Origin: Neiella marina
GTDB taxonomy: Bacteria > Pseudomonadota > Gammaproteobacteria > Enterobacterales > Neiellaceae
Assembly: GCF_002165625.1 (NCBI RefSeq)
Contig: NZ_NGNS01000005.1
Coordinates: 62,001-126,000, forward strand
DNA: 64,000 nucleotides
Reading direction: 5' to 3'
Within the stretch, counting starts at the first letter, position 1, and each line of letters opens with the position of its first letter. Made by a program: the position numbers and the translations under genes. Under the pieces are notes generated by a model that searched no databases, was not told the DNA's origin, and saw nothing but the letters and a program-made list of their open reading frames with translations. Positions 55,649-64,000 of this stretch are shown here, piece after piece.

Positions 55649-57350
55649 TTCCCTTCCGCCAGCGTTAATCTTGCTGGCAGGTGCTCTTTTAATTGCGGTA
55701 TTACGTGGCTACTGGCGAATTGGCGTGGTGCTACTTGCTCCTTTGGCGACCTTACTGGCTGTTTGGCAGGTGCCTGATGGTATCGTCGCCACGCTACCGT
55801 TTTTAGATTACACCCTGCAGATAGTGGAAGGCAGCCCGCTACGTCGGTTATTTGCCACTGTTTTTGCTGGTATGGCGCTCGTTGGTGGACTATATGCCTA
55901 TCGCACTGCCCGCTGGTATGAGTTGAGCGCTGCATACGCTTACGCAGCTGGCGCCATCGGGGTTTGTTTCGCTGGTGATCTGATCACTTTGTTTTTGTAT
56001 TGGGAACTGATGGCGCTGTTCTCTACCGTCGTTGTGTGGTGTGGCAATAGCGCTGCTGCCAGAGCCGCTGGTATTCGCTATGCCATCATGCATTTGCTCG
56101 GCGGCATCATCCTTAAAGTGGGCATCGAAGGGGTTGTCGTCCACACTGGCTCAATTGATATCCAGCCAATGTTGGCAACTAATTTCGATACTTGGATGAT
56201 TCTGATTGGCATTTTAATCAATGCCGCAGCGCCGCCAGTCTCTGCTTGGCTGGCCGATTCTTATCCTGAATCGAGTCCCACCGGTTCGGTATTTTTGTCA
56301 GCCTTTACCACCAAAACCGCAGTGTTGGCGTTGATACTTATGTTCCCAGGCGAAAAAGTATTGATCGGCGTGGGCTTGTTTATGGTGATGTACGGCATTA
56401 TTTTCGCGCTGCTGGAAAATGACGTCAGGCGAATACTGGCGTACTCCATTGTCAACCAAGTTGGTTTCATGGTGTGTGCAGTGGGAATAGGCACTCAAAT
56501 GGCGCTAAATGGCGCCGCGGCACATGCTTTTGCCCATATCATCTACAAAGCTTTGTTGTTTATGAGTGCTGGTGTGGTGATTTATCGAACTGGCAAGAAC
56601 AAGTGTACTGAAGTGGGGGGCTTGTTTCGAACCATGCCAGTCACTGCCTTTTGCGGCATTATTGGTGCGTTGGCTATTTCCGGATTTCCGCTTACGTCTG
56701 GCTTTACCACCAAGACCATGATTTCGCAGGCTGCGGCTGATGAGTCTTTGGTCACTGTCTATATGCTACTGGCGGCGGCATCGGCAGGAGTATTTCTCCA
56801 TGCTGGTATCAAATTCCCATGGTTTGTTTTCTTCCAACGTGATTCTGGCTTACGGCCCAAAGATGCACCTTGGAATATGGCTGCTGCTATGTTTGTTTTG
56901 GTCGCGCTGTGTCTTGGTATTGGAGCCTTTCCTGGGTTGTTTTATCAGTTCTTGCCATATCCGGTGGAATACACTCCGTACACCGCTAGTAAGGTGCTGT
57001 TCTATCTGCAACTACTACTGTTCTCGGGGCTAGCGTTCTTCCTTCTTCTGCCTCTGATGCGGCGAACCGAAACCATCAGTCTGGATACCGATTGGCTGTG
57101 GCGGGTATTGCTCAACCGTGTTGCTTGCTCGATTGGCGCTTTCATTTCGGCCCTGTTAGCGGCGATTAGCCGAGTTACCGATAAGGTTCTGACGCGATCG
57201 AAGAAAGCTTGTGCGAAGCAAATGAACACCGACTTAGACGCGAACGATGACGAGGAACTAGGACTATTTGCTCGCTCTTGGCCCATTGGTCGGACGGCGA
57301 TGTGGATTGCAGTGCTGCTAACTGGTTATGTTTTTGCTTACTACTTATAG
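55641..57350 (+). CDS. Mrp-type antiporter ND-like subunit (3)
   Basis: The third large ND-like subunit has 569 residues from the ATG at 55641, chosen because GAGGGGG precedes it. An in-frame GTG at 55626 is less likely. It shows LFLYWELMALFSTVVVW with the conserved glutamate, a PVSAWLADSYPESSPTGSV segment with polar residues in place of the usual H-x-W-L-P-x-A, and RRILAYSIVNQVGFMV. A charged extension with an extra helix ends the protein. It closes the operon. Confidence 0.9.
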   Translation: MFDSLPPALILLAGALLIAVLRGYWRIGVVLLAPLATLLAVWQVPDGIVATLPFLDYTLQIVEGSPLRRLFATVFAGMALVGGLYAYRTARWYELSAAYAYAAGAIGVCFAGDLITLFLYWELMALFSTVVVWCGNSAAARAAGIRYAIMHLLGGIILKVGIEGVVVHTGSIDIQPMLATNFDTWMILIGILINAAAPPVSAWLADSYPESSPTGSVFLSAFTTKTAVLALILMFPGEKVLIGVGLFMVMYGIIFALLENDVRRILAYSIVNQVGFMVCAVGIGTQMALNGAAAHAFAHIIYKALLFMSAGVVIYRTGKNKCTEVGGLFRTMPVTAFCGIIGALAISGFPLTSGFTTKTMISQAAADESLVTVYMLLAAASAGVFLHAGIKFPWFVFFQRDSGLRPKDAPWNMAAAMFVLVALCLGIGAFPGLFYQFLPYPVEYTPYTASKVLFYLQLLLFSGLAFFLLLPLMRRTETISLDTDWLWRVLLNRVACSIGAFISALLAAISRVTDKVLTRSKKACAKQMNTDLDANDDEELGLFARSWPIGRTAMWIAVLLTGYVFAYYL

Positions 57351-57471
57351 CTGCGTTGTTTATTCACAGCTGAGATTAATGCTGGGGCGAACGATAAACC
57401 CTTCCGTTTGTAGGTAGTTAGAAAACCAATTATCGATATACTCTGGCGAAATTTTGATGAGGAGCAACTGA

Positions 57472-59136
57472 TTGTTTGAAGGTAAGTTTGAACAGATGAA
57501 TGTCAAAGGCGATCTGTTTGGCGGTGTGACGACTGCGATCGTTTCGCTGCCGATGGCGTTGGCCTTTGGTGTTGCCTCCGGAGCAGGTGCCGAAGCCGGC
57601 TTATGGGGCGCTATTCTGGTGGGCTTATTTGCTGCACTGTTTGGTGGTTCTCGAACGCTAATTTCTGAGCCAACAGGCCCCATGACGGTTGTCATGGCCG
57701 CTGTGCTTACCTCGATGATGGCCAAACACCCCGATGGTGGCTTGGCAATGGCTTTTACCGTGGTGATGATGGCGGGGGCGTTTCAAATCGCCTTGGGTGC
57801 GCTCAAGCTCGGCAAATACATTACGCTGATGCCTTACAGCGTTATCTCCGGTTTCATGTCCGGCGTTGGCGTTATTTTGGTGATTTTGCAACTCGGCCCC
57901 TTTCTGGGGCAACCGACGCCCGCCGGTGGCGCAATTGGCACCATTCAAGCCTTACCTGATCTCATTCGTAACATTGACTTCGGTGAGTTCCTACTTGGCT
58001 CATTGACCCTCGGCGTACTGTTCTTTATGCCGAAAAAATACAAAAAGCAGGTGCCGCCACAATTGGTCGCGCTGGTGGCAGTGACGCTGGTCTCGATGTT
58101 GCTGTTTAGTTCCGAAGGCATCCGCCGCATTGGTGAGATCCCAAGTGGTCTGCCATCCATCGTGTGGCCGACGTTCTCTTGGGGATTGCTCAGCGAAATG
58201 CTAGTTGATGCGTTAGTACTCGGTACCCTGGGTTGTATTGATACACTGTTGACCGCCGTGATTGCCGATAGCTTGACGCGCAAAGAGCACGATTCCAATC
58301 GAGAACTGATGGGGCAGGGGATTGCCAATACCGTATCGGGGTTATTCGGTGGTTTGCCCGGCGCTGGTGCCACCATGGGTACGGTGGTCAACGTTCAAGT
58401 TGGCGCTCGCTCGCCGCTTTCCGGCATTGTCCGAGCGGTGATCTTGCTACTCGTTGTGCTGTGGTTTGCGCCACTAATCCAACCTATTCCGCTAGCCGTT
58501 CTGGCTGGTATAGCGCTATTCGTTGGTCTTAATATTCTTGATTGGAGCTTTATCAAACGAGCCCACACGGTGTCTTTAGTTCCGACCTGCATCATGTATG
58601 GCGTTTTGTTTCTCACTGTGTTCGTCGATTTGATCTATGCCGTAGGCATCGGTGTGTTTTTGGCTAATGTGATTACCATTGAAAAACTCAGCCGAGTCCA
58701 AGAAAAGAACGTCAAGGCCATCTCTGATGCCGATGATGGCGTACCATTGAGTGCTGAAGAAAGAGCATTACTGGACCAAGCAAAAGGGCAATTGTTGTTG
58801 TTCTATTTGTCTGGGCCAATGATATTCGGCGTTTCTAAGGCCATTGCTCGCCAGCACGCCGCCATTGACCAATACAAAGTGATGGTGTTGGACTTAAGTG
58901 CGGTACCCATGATTGACGTTACCGTGGCTTTAGCGTTGGAAAATGCCATGCGTGATGCGAGGGATGCAGGTTGCCAGGTGTATTTGTTCAGCCCCAATGA
59001 GCAAACGATGGAACAACTGGAGAAAATGAAGATACGAGATTGGTTGGGTGACGACCATATCGTCAATTCTCGCTACGATGGCCTCAGTAAAGGTCTGGCA
59101 GAAGTCCAGAAGCAGGCAAACCCAGTGCAGATCTAA
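57472..59136 (+). CDS. SulP/SLC26-family anion transporter with STAS domain
   Basis: SulP proteins import sulfate or bicarbonate, often with Na+. The 554-residue product has a transport core (about 1-400) with LISEPTGPMTVVMAAV and GQGIANTVSGLFGGLPGAGATMGTVVNVQVGARSPLSG. A C-terminal STAS domain of about 110 residues follows (KVMVLDLSAVPMIDVTVALAL). The start is a TTG at 57472 with a GGAG site 7 bp upstream. It lies 121 bp after the antiporter operon, so a link through the sodium gradient is possible. Bicarbonate or sulfate cannot be decided from the sequence alone. Confidence 0.9.
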   Translation: MFEGKFEQMNVKGDLFGGVTTAIVSLPMALAFGVASGAGAEAGLWGAILVGLFAALFGGSRTLISEPTGPMTVVMAAVLTSMMAKHPDGGLAMAFTVVMMAGAFQIALGALKLGKYITLMPYSVISGFMSGVGVILVILQLGPFLGQPTPAGGAIGTIQALPDLIRNIDFGEFLLGSLTLGVLFFMPKKYKKQVPPQLVALVAVTLVSMLLFSSEGIRRIGEIPSGLPSIVWPTFSWGLLSEMLVDALVLGTLGCIDTLLTAVIADSLTRKEHDSNRELMGQGIANTVSGLFGGLPGAGATMGTVVNVQVGARSPLSGIVRAVILLLVVLWFAPLIQPIPLAVLAGIALFVGLNILDWSFIKRAHTVSLVPTCIMYGVLFLTVFVDLIYAVGIGVFLANVITIEKLSRVQEKNVKAISDADDGVPLSAEERALLDQAKGQLLLFYLSGPMIFGVSKAIARQHAAIDQYKVMVLDLSAVPMIDVTVALALENAMRDARDAGCQVYLFSPNEQTMEQLEKMKIRDWLGDDHIVNSRYDGLSKGLAEVQKQANPVQI

Positions 59137-59215
59137 CTCAGATTAGTGTTATGGCCTCTCGAAGGTAATCTCTTCAGGGGCCATGGTTCAATACCAATGA
59201 CATTGCCAGTAACGA

Positions 59216-59244
59216 AAAAGGCCTGCTCAATGAGCAGGCCTTTT
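59216..59244. terminator. Bidirectional terminator between SulP gene and tRNA genes
   Basis: A near-perfect palindrome GGCCTGCTCAATGAGCAGGCC is flanked by A5 on the left and T4 on the right, so it can terminate both the SulP transcript and the reverse-strand tRNA transcript. Confidence 0.88.
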
Positions 59245-59249
59245 CGATT

Positions 59250-59326
59250 TGGCTCCCCAGGTTGGATTTGAACCAACGACACATGGATTAACAGTCCACC
59301 GCTCTAACCAACTGAGCTACTGGGGA
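59250..59326 (-). tRNA. tRNA-Asn (GTT), second of a tandem pair
   Basis: The 77-base cloverleaf has acceptor stem TCCCCAG/CTGGGGA, a T arm with TTCAAAT and an anticodon loop CTGTTAA giving GTT (59290-59292 on the forward strand). The 3' CCA is encoded in the gene. It is identical to the copy at 59370. Confidence 0.96.
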
Positions 59327-59369
59327 ATAAACTTGCTTTTTGATTCCGCCGGAGCCGAATCTGAAAATT

Positions 59370-59446
59370 TGGCTCCCCAGGTTGGATTTGAACCAACGAC
59401 ACATGGATTAACAGTCCACCGCTCTAACCAACTGAGCTACTGGGGA
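59370..59446 (-). tRNA. tRNA-Asn (GTT), first of a tandem pair
   Basis: Identical over all 77 bases to the gene at 59250, including the encoded CCA. As the promoter-proximal copy it is transcribed from the promoter at 59486-59514 through a 43-bp spacer into the second copy. Confidence 0.96.
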
Positions 59447-59485
59447 ATTGCTTTTTGCCGACCTATTTCGTCGAAAGCGGGGCGA

Positions 59486-59514
59486 ATCTTAAAGGCATGT
59501 CCGTTGGCTGTCAA
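59486..59514 (-). promoter_or_regulatory. Sigma-70 promoter of the tRNA-Asn pair
   Basis: On the reverse strand a consensus -35 TTGACA (59509-59514) and TAAGAT (59486-59491) are 17 bp apart. They are followed by a GC-rich discriminator (TCGCCCCGC), the arrangement typical of stringently controlled stable-RNA promoters. Confidence 0.8.
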
Positions 59515-59704
59515 CACCTTCTATGACGATTTTGTTGCCTTCGCTTAAATCTTGTTCGGAGGCCCCATTTTTAGTGGTCAAAATGGCCAAAATGCAGCCA
59601 CTTGGGCGTCATGACTTTTCTAATCGATTCAATCTGTGTAACGTGGCAGACGACAGTCAGATCACATAATACTTACAATTCAAAATAAATCAGGGAGTGT
59701 TCCG

Positions 59705-61384
59705 TTGGAAACTTTACGTCAATGGATCTTGGCACTGGATAGTGTGCTCGGTTCCGCCGCATATTTTCCGTACTTGTTACTAGGCACAGGTTTGTTCTTT
59801 ACCTTGTATCTTGGATTTCCGCAGATCCGCTATTTCAACCATGCGTGGAAAGTGGTTCGCGGCAAAGGCAAGTACGATCACAGTAAACTAGAGGGTGATA
59901 CCTCTCATTTTCAAGCATTATCAACAGCGCTGTCGGGTACGGTCGGCACCGGTAATATCGGCGGTGTCGCGTTTGCCATCTTTTTAGGCGGGCCTGCGGC
60001 ATTGTTTTGGATGTGGATGACCGCATTCTTCGGTATGACGACCAAGTTTGTCGAAGTCACCTTGTCACACAAGTATCGAGTCAAAACGACTGATGGCACC
60101 ATGGCTGGCGGCCCTATGTATTTCATGGACCGGCGTCTCAATATGCGATGGTTGGCGATTATCTTTGCCATTGCCACCGTCATTAGTTCGTTTGGTACCG
60201 GCAGTTTGCCGCAAATGAATAACATTGCTCAGGGGATGGAAGCGACGTTTGGCATTGACCCTTGGGTTACCGGTGGTGTCCTGGCTATTTTGCTGGCCCT
60301 AGTGATTCTTGGTGGCATTAAGCGTATTGCTGCCGTTACTTCTCGGGTTGTACCGTTGATGGCTGTGCTCTATGTCATCGGCGCACTCGCCGTTATTGCC
60401 TATAACATTGAAAATCTAGTGCCGTCTTTTGTGTCAGTGTTTAAAGATGCATTTACTGGCTCCGCCGCCGTTGGTGGCTTCTTAGGCGCATCTTTTGCTT
60501 ATGCGTTTAACCGTGGGGTGAACCGTGGCTTGTTTTCAAACGAAGCCGGCCAAGGCTCTGCACCGATTGCTCACGCCTCCGCTAAGGCTGATGAGCCGGT
60601 ATCAGAAGGTATGGTTTCGATCTTAGAACCATTCATCGATACCATCATCATCTGTACTCTCACTGGTATGGTCATTTTGTCATCCGGTGTATGGACCGAT
60701 AAGCACAGCAACGTTTTTGACCGCTCGGATATGACCTTTGTGAGTGGCCAATACACTGACAGCGACCAAGCTGACCGAGAGCAGTTAGGTCGGTTCTTGA
60801 ATGGTCAGGACAGCGAAGTAACAGCGTTTAACGGTACCTTGTTGATTAACAAGGGACGCAACATGTCGGGTGATGCAACCCTGCTGGCTGCTCGCTCTGT
60901 TGCCGAGAATGTTATGTATCGTGCTGGTGGTGTGCCTTATGACGGCGTGTTAGAGGTAAAAAATGGCCGTTTGATTACCCCAATGCAAGATGGTGAGCCG
61001 CTGGCGATCACTGTTCGCGGCGATTCTCTGGTGCATTCTGCCAGACTCACCACCATCGCCTTCAAACAAGGTTACTTTGGCGACTACGGCCAGTACATTG
61101 TGTCGATTGGTTTGCTGCTGTTTGCGTTTTCCACGGCGATTGCTTGGTCATATTATGGTGACCGAGCAATTATCTACCTCGTTGGTATTCGTGGTGTGAT
61201 GCCATATCGGGTGTTTTATGTTGCTGGCTTTTTCTGGGCAGCAGTTGCCGATACGTCTTTAGTTTGGGACTTGGCAGCGGTTGCGATTGTATTAATGACG
61301 ATACCAAACTTGTTTGGCTTGTTGATGCTATCAAAAGAAATGAAGCAAACAGTGAAAGACTACTGGCAAAAGCAAGAGCCGTAA
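59705..61384 (+). CDS. Sodium:alanine/glycine symporter (AgcS family)
   Basis: The protein imports alanine or glycine with Na+. It has 559 residues from a TTG start, well above the usual 450-500. The core motifs are [37 protein letters not shown] and the family signature [20 protein letters not shown]. Between two late helices lies an extra hydrophilic segment of about 110 residues (from [15 protein letters not shown] to about [11 protein letters not shown]) that is absent from the standard family. The flanking core is intact, so this is an insertion and not a frameshift. Confidence 0.9.
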   Translation: METLRQWILALDSVLGSAAYFPYLLLGTGLFFTLYLGFPQIRYFNHAWKVVRGKGKYDHSKLEGDTSHFQALSTALSGTVGTGNIGGVAFAIFLGGPAALFWMWMTAFFGMTTKFVEVTLSHKYRVKTTDGTMAGGPMYFMDRRLNMRWLAIIFAIATVISSFGTGSLPQMNNIAQGMEATFGIDPWVTGGVLAILLALVILGGIKRIAAVTSRVVPLMAVLYVIGALAVIAYNIENLVPSFVSVFKDAFTGSAAVGGFLGASFAYAFNRGVNRGLFSNEAGQGSAPIAHASAKADEPVSEGMVSILEPFIDTIIICTLTGMVILSSGVWTDKHSNVFDRSDMTFVSGQYTDSDQADREQLGRFLNGQDSEVTAFNGTLLINKGRNMSGDATLLAARSVAENVMYRAGGVPYDGVLEVKNGRLITPMQDGEPLAITVRGDSLVHSARLTTIAFKQGYFGDYGQYIVSIGLLLFAFSTAIAWSYYGDRAIIYLVGIRGVMPYRVFYVAGFFWAAVADTSLVWDLAAVAIVLMTIPNLFGLLMLSKEMKQTVKDYWQKQEP

Positions 61385-61422
61385 CAGCAACACTTTGCTG
61401 TCATTGCTTGCGTGACGATCAT

Positions 61423-61452
61423 AGGGGCCGCTATTATGGCCCCTGTTTTTTA
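61423..61452 (+). terminator. Terminator after the AgcS symporter gene
   Basis: The stem AGGGGCC/GGCCCCT (61423-61429 with 61438-61444) is followed by G and six T. Confidence 0.88.
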
Positions 61453-61470
61453 TCGCTAAAGGTAGTTGTC

Positions 61471-61815
61471 ATGGCATTAATTGAATGCCCCATGTGCGCC
61501 AAAAAAATTTCCAGTAAGGCCAAGTCTTGCCCTCACTGTAAAGCCGACTTTGAAAACCTCACCCAAGGCCAACTGGAAGCTCGCCGAGATATTGCCAACA
61601 TTAAGCGGCAACAAGGGCTAATGACGCAGTCATTCATAGCCATGTTGGTGTTTTGTAGTGGTGTGCTGATGTACTTCTTAGGTGATCACGAAACTTATGT
61701 TTGGATGCCATTGGCCGGTCAAATCATCGGTGTGACGGGTTTGGTGTGGTATCTGTCGTTGCGCATTTTCATGGTTGCGCAAAAAGTAAAATCGAAACCC
61801 CGTCAAATAGGTTAG
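61471..61815 (+). CDS. Small zinc-ribbon membrane protein
   Basis: The 114-residue product has an N-terminal zinc ribbon with two CxxC pairs (CPMCAKKISSKAKSCPHC, residues 6-23). A basic helix and two hydrophobic helices (about 50-69 and 75-96) follow, then a basic tail. I chose the ATG at 61471, after AAAGGTAG and beyond the preceding terminator. The function is unknown. The yeaC-like gene follows 8 bp later. Confidence 0.82.
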   Translation: MALIECPMCAKKISSKAKSCPHCKADFENLTQGQLEARRDIANIKRQQGLMTQSFIAMLVFCSGVLMYFLGDHETYVWMPLAGQIIGVTGLVWYLSLRIFMVAQKVKSKPRQIG

Positions 61816-61823
61816 GAATCGCA

Positions 61824-62117
61824 ATGAGTATGTCGGTTGAGCAATTAGTTAGTGCCATGACCCCTGATATCTACAATAACCTCAAAACAGCTGTCGAACT
61901 CGGCAAGTGGGCCGACGGCACGCCGTTGACCGCTGAACAAAAAGAGCACAGTTTGCAGGCTGTTATTGCCTATCAGGCATTACACATGGATCAGACCGAT
62001 CACATGACAGTCGCCGCTGGCGGAGAACTTAATGTGAAGTCTAAAGCGGCGTTAAAAACCCAGTTTTCAGATCAGCCGATTGTCGGTGACGACGACATCG
62101 GCCGGTTCAAACCATAG
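61824..62117 (+). CDS. yeaC: DUF1315 family protein (YeaC-like)
   Basis: The 97-residue soluble protein has the family pattern LVSAMTPDIYNNLKTAVELGKWADGTPLT, then an alpha-helical ALHMDQTDHMTV and a basic LNVKSKAALKTQF. Its function is unknown. It has a GGAATC site 5 bp or so before the ATG and is convergent with the asparaginase gene. Confidence 0.88.
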   Translation: MSMSVEQLVSAMTPDIYNNLKTAVELGKWADGTPLTAEQKEHSLQAVIAYQALHMDQTDHMTVAAGGELNVKSKAALKTQFSDQPIVGDDDIGRFKP

Positions 62118-62123
62118 CGCTTG

Positions 62124-63137
62124 TTAGAACGCGCTCAATTCACCGCGCAGGTTTCGTAGCATTTGCTCTTTGACCTGCTGCGGCGTCAAGTCTTGGCTAA
62201 GCAAGAAATGCAACTTGGTTAACGTTGCTTCAATGGTCATGTCTTGACCTGAGATTGCGCCGGTATTGGCTAGTTTGTTGCCCGATACATACCCCGCCAT
62301 ATTGACGTGCCCTTTGAGGCATTGGGTGGTATTCACGATCACGATGCCATCATCATCGGCTTTTTTCAGCAACTCCAGCATCTGTTGATTGCCCGGTCCA
62401 TTACCGACACCATAACTCTGTAAAATTAGTGCCTTGACTGGCTGTCGTAAAATGTTCTCAATGAGTTCGGGCATGATGCCCGGGTAGAGCCGGACTAAGC
62501 CAATCGGTTGTGGCGATATCGGCTGGACATTGAGGGGCTCGTTGCTACTGGTTTTACTAATCTTGCCTGCGTTTACTCTGACATCAATACCGACGTTAAT
62601 CAGTGACGGGTAGTTTGGCGAGGCAAATGCATCAAATGAGTCTGCATCGACCTTGCTACAACGGTTGCCACGATAGAGGGTATTGTTGAAGAACAGACAA
62701 ACCTCAGCGACCGGATAATTGGCTGCTAGATATAGCGCATTGAGCAAATTTGTTTGGCCATCTGAGCGCAGCTCAGCCAACGGAATCTGCGAGCCGGTTA
62801 CGATCACTGGTTTATCGAGGTTGGTGAGCATAAAAGACAACGCAGAGGCAGTAAATGCCATGGTGTCAGTGCCGTGCAGGACGATAAAGCCATCGTAACG
62901 GTGATAGTTCGTTTGAATGTCCTCTGCGATACGCTGCCAATCCGCAGGCTCCATCTCCGATGAGTCCAACAACGGCGAATACTCGCGAATGGTGAAGTTT
63001 GGCATCTCCTTGCGATGAAACTCGGGCATTGCTGCCACAGCGCCAACTAAGTGGCCGGGAGTTGGCACATAACCGCCAGCAGAGGGACACATACCGATGG
63101 TGCCGCCAGTATAGGCGACGTAGATATTCTTTTTCAT
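62124..63137 (-). CDS. ansA: L-asparaginase I (cytoplasmic)
   Basis: The enzyme hydrolyses asparagine to aspartate and ammonia. The 337-residue protein matches E. coli AnsA in length. It has the first catalytic threonine in AYTGGTIGM, the second in LHGTDTM, VTGSQIPLAELRSDG and the allosteric-type C-terminal domain with ILQSYGVGNGP. It lies downstream of sppA on the reverse strand, with a terminator between them. Confidence 0.96.
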   Translation of the reverse strand: MKKNIYVAYTGGTIGMCPSAGGYVPTPGHLVGAVAAMPEFHRKEMPNFTIREYSPLLDSSEMEPADWQRIAEDIQTNYHRYDGFIVLHGTDTMAFTASALSFMLTNLDKPVIVTGSQIPLAELRSDGQTNLLNALYLAANYPVAEVCLFFNNTLYRGNRCSKVDADSFDAFASPNYPSLINVGIDVRVNAGKISKTSSNEPLNVQPISPQPIGLVRLYPGIMPELIENILRQPVKALILQSYGVGNGPGNQQMLELLKKADDDGIVIVNTTQCLKGHVNMAGYVSGNKLANTGAISGQDMTIEATLTKLHFLLSQDLTPQQVKEQMLRNLRGELSAF

Positions 63138-63233
63138 TTAAATCCCAATGCGACTGAACAGTTGTAGCGTTGATTTTCTAGCATTGACTTTAACTTCAGC
63201 TGAATCGGTCGTCTACTAATTGTGACACTGGAC

Positions 63234-63262
63234 AATAAAAAAGAGCCCGCGAGGGGCTCTTT
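63234..63262 (-). terminator. Terminator after sppA
   Basis: Read on the reverse strand, AAAGAGCCC/GGGCTCTTT pairs around a CGC loop and is followed by TTTTTTATTG. It ends the sppA transcript before ansA. Confidence 0.85.
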
Positions 63263-63287
63263 CATCATTTGACTGTTGAACGGTTGA

Positions 63288-64000
63288 TTAAAGGCTGCAC
63301 TGCAGGCAGAGAGCATAGGTGTGGCCAGGGTCATCCCACTGAGCACTTAATGCTGGGTGCTGCAAAATGCGCTTGGCGAGGCTCATCAACGGCGCAGTGG
63401 AGTCGCTAAAGGCAGCATTTGCAGGCAGCATGGCTTGAGCTTGTCCGAAGATTGCCTGTAGCAGCTTATCGCGCTCGGATAGTGGCTTTTCGACAACGTT
63501 AACATCATATTTTTCCAAGCCGGCCAGTTCGGCAGCGGCACTAACTGCACTGTTCAAGTCACCTAGCTCATCAACTAAGCCTAGTTCTTGCGCCCGCATG
63601 CCACTCCAAACTCGGCCTTGGGCGACGGCATCAACTTCTTCGAGCGTCATGTCTCGATTATCAGCAACCAATTGTAAGAATTGTTGGTAGCCATGTTCGA
63701 TACTCTGCTGAATGACCCGCTCGAATGACTCGTTCAACGGACGAGCAGGAGAGAAGCCTGCGAGTGGTGTGGTACCAACGCCATCGGCATGAACACCGAT
63801 ATGAGCCAAGCTGTTCTCGAACGTGGTTAACATGCCGAAAATACCAATAGAGCCAGTGATGGTAGCCGGAGAGGCGACAATCTTGTCTGCCGGGGCCGCA
63901 ATCCAGTAGCCACCCGAGGCCGCTGAGCTGCTCATCGATGCCACAACCGGCTTGCCGGCTTTTTTCAGCTCATCGATTTCCTCGCGAATAACGTCAGAAG
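63288..64000 (-). CDS. sppA: Signal peptide peptidase SppA, protease IV (3' part)
   Basis: SppA degrades cleaved signal peptides in the inner membrane. Only the C-terminal catalytic repeat is in the window; the gene continues past base 64000. The catalytic serine segment SSSAASGGYWIA and the following ITGSIGIFG are visible, then RVWSGMRAQELGLVDELGDL. The C-terminus ends in a short Cys-containing tail (ALCLQCSL). The start shown here is the edge of the window and not a real start codon. Confidence 0.93.
   Translation of the reverse strand, partial: SDVIREEIDELKKAGKPVVASMSSSAASGGYWIAAPADKIVASPATITGSIGIFGMLTTFENSLAHIGVHADGVGTTPLAGFSPARPLNESFERVIQQSIEHGYQQFLQLVADNRDMTLEEVDAVAQGRVWSGMRAQELGLVDELGDLNSAVSAAAELAGLEKYDVNVVEKPLSERDKLLQAIFGQAQAMLPANAAFSDSTAPLMSLAKRILQHPALSAQWDDPGHTYALCLQCSL

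Noticed and set aside
59249-59548. Forward open frame of 99 codons with an internal repeat
   Set aside because: It runs through the two tRNA-Asn genes, and the protein repeat is only the translation of the duplicated tRNA.
1-64000. CRISPR arrays, prophage, complete insertion sequences
   Set aside because: No regularly spaced repeats, cas genes, integrase, phage structural genes or transposase were recognised anywhere in the window.

Overview
The window is a chromosomal stretch of a gammaproteobacterium, most likely a marine member of the Alteromonadales or a close relative. The evidence is the conserved order rpsA-ihfB-lapA-lapB-pyrF, an rnfABCDGE-nth operon, a sppA/ansA/yeaC block, 'Xanth-Caul' type TonB receptors with flavin halogenases, a rhombosortase, and much sodium-linked membrane bioenergetics. 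I do not name a genus. No CRISPR array, prophage, complete insertion sequence or replication origin was seen.

Layout. 1-3583: core genes (3' end of rpsA, ihfB, lapA, lapB, pyrF). 3608-7226: a reverse-strand rhombosortase, then feoABC for ferrous iron uptake behind a Fur-box-like sequence. 7596-11798: queC/queE (queuosine precursor), beta-carbonic anhydrase, a YheT-type hydrolase and a TauE/SafE exporter. 12289-26043: an accessory locus with two large paralogous TonB-dependent receptors around a sapC-cupin-halogenase-halogenase operon, followed by an MFS sugar:proton symporter. Related 14-bp palindromes of LacI type lie upstream of all these transcription units and suggest one regulon. 26230-36493: small metabolic and membrane genes, including a coupled kinase-like/phosphatase-like pair, and two membrane-anchored AraC-type regulators on either side of a Tat-exported PhoD-like phosphatase. 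36529-38573: a duplicated 3' end of nth flanks an AT-rich segment that encodes a PEP-CTERM protein. 37941-44280: the rnf operon with nth at its end, read on the reverse strand. 44430-48896: a DMT transporter, waaA, and two glycosyltransferases for the LPS core. 49978-57350: a tightly overlapping Mrp-type cation/proton antiporter operon with three large ND-like subunits, followed by a SulP transporter. 59250-59446: two tandem tRNA-Asn genes with a strong promoter. 59705-64000: a sodium:alanine symporter, two small proteins, asparaginase I and the 3' part of sppA.

How the genes work together. Rnf (ion-pumping ferredoxin:NAD oxidoreductase), the Mrp-type antiporter, the SulP anion transporter and the AgcS symporter form a natural ion-gradient group. 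The TonB receptors, sugar symporter and halogenase operon look like a substrate-induced uptake and modification locus whose substrate cannot be read from sequence. The two most interesting items are the halogenase locus with its shared operators and the nth allele duplication around the PEP-CTERM insert.
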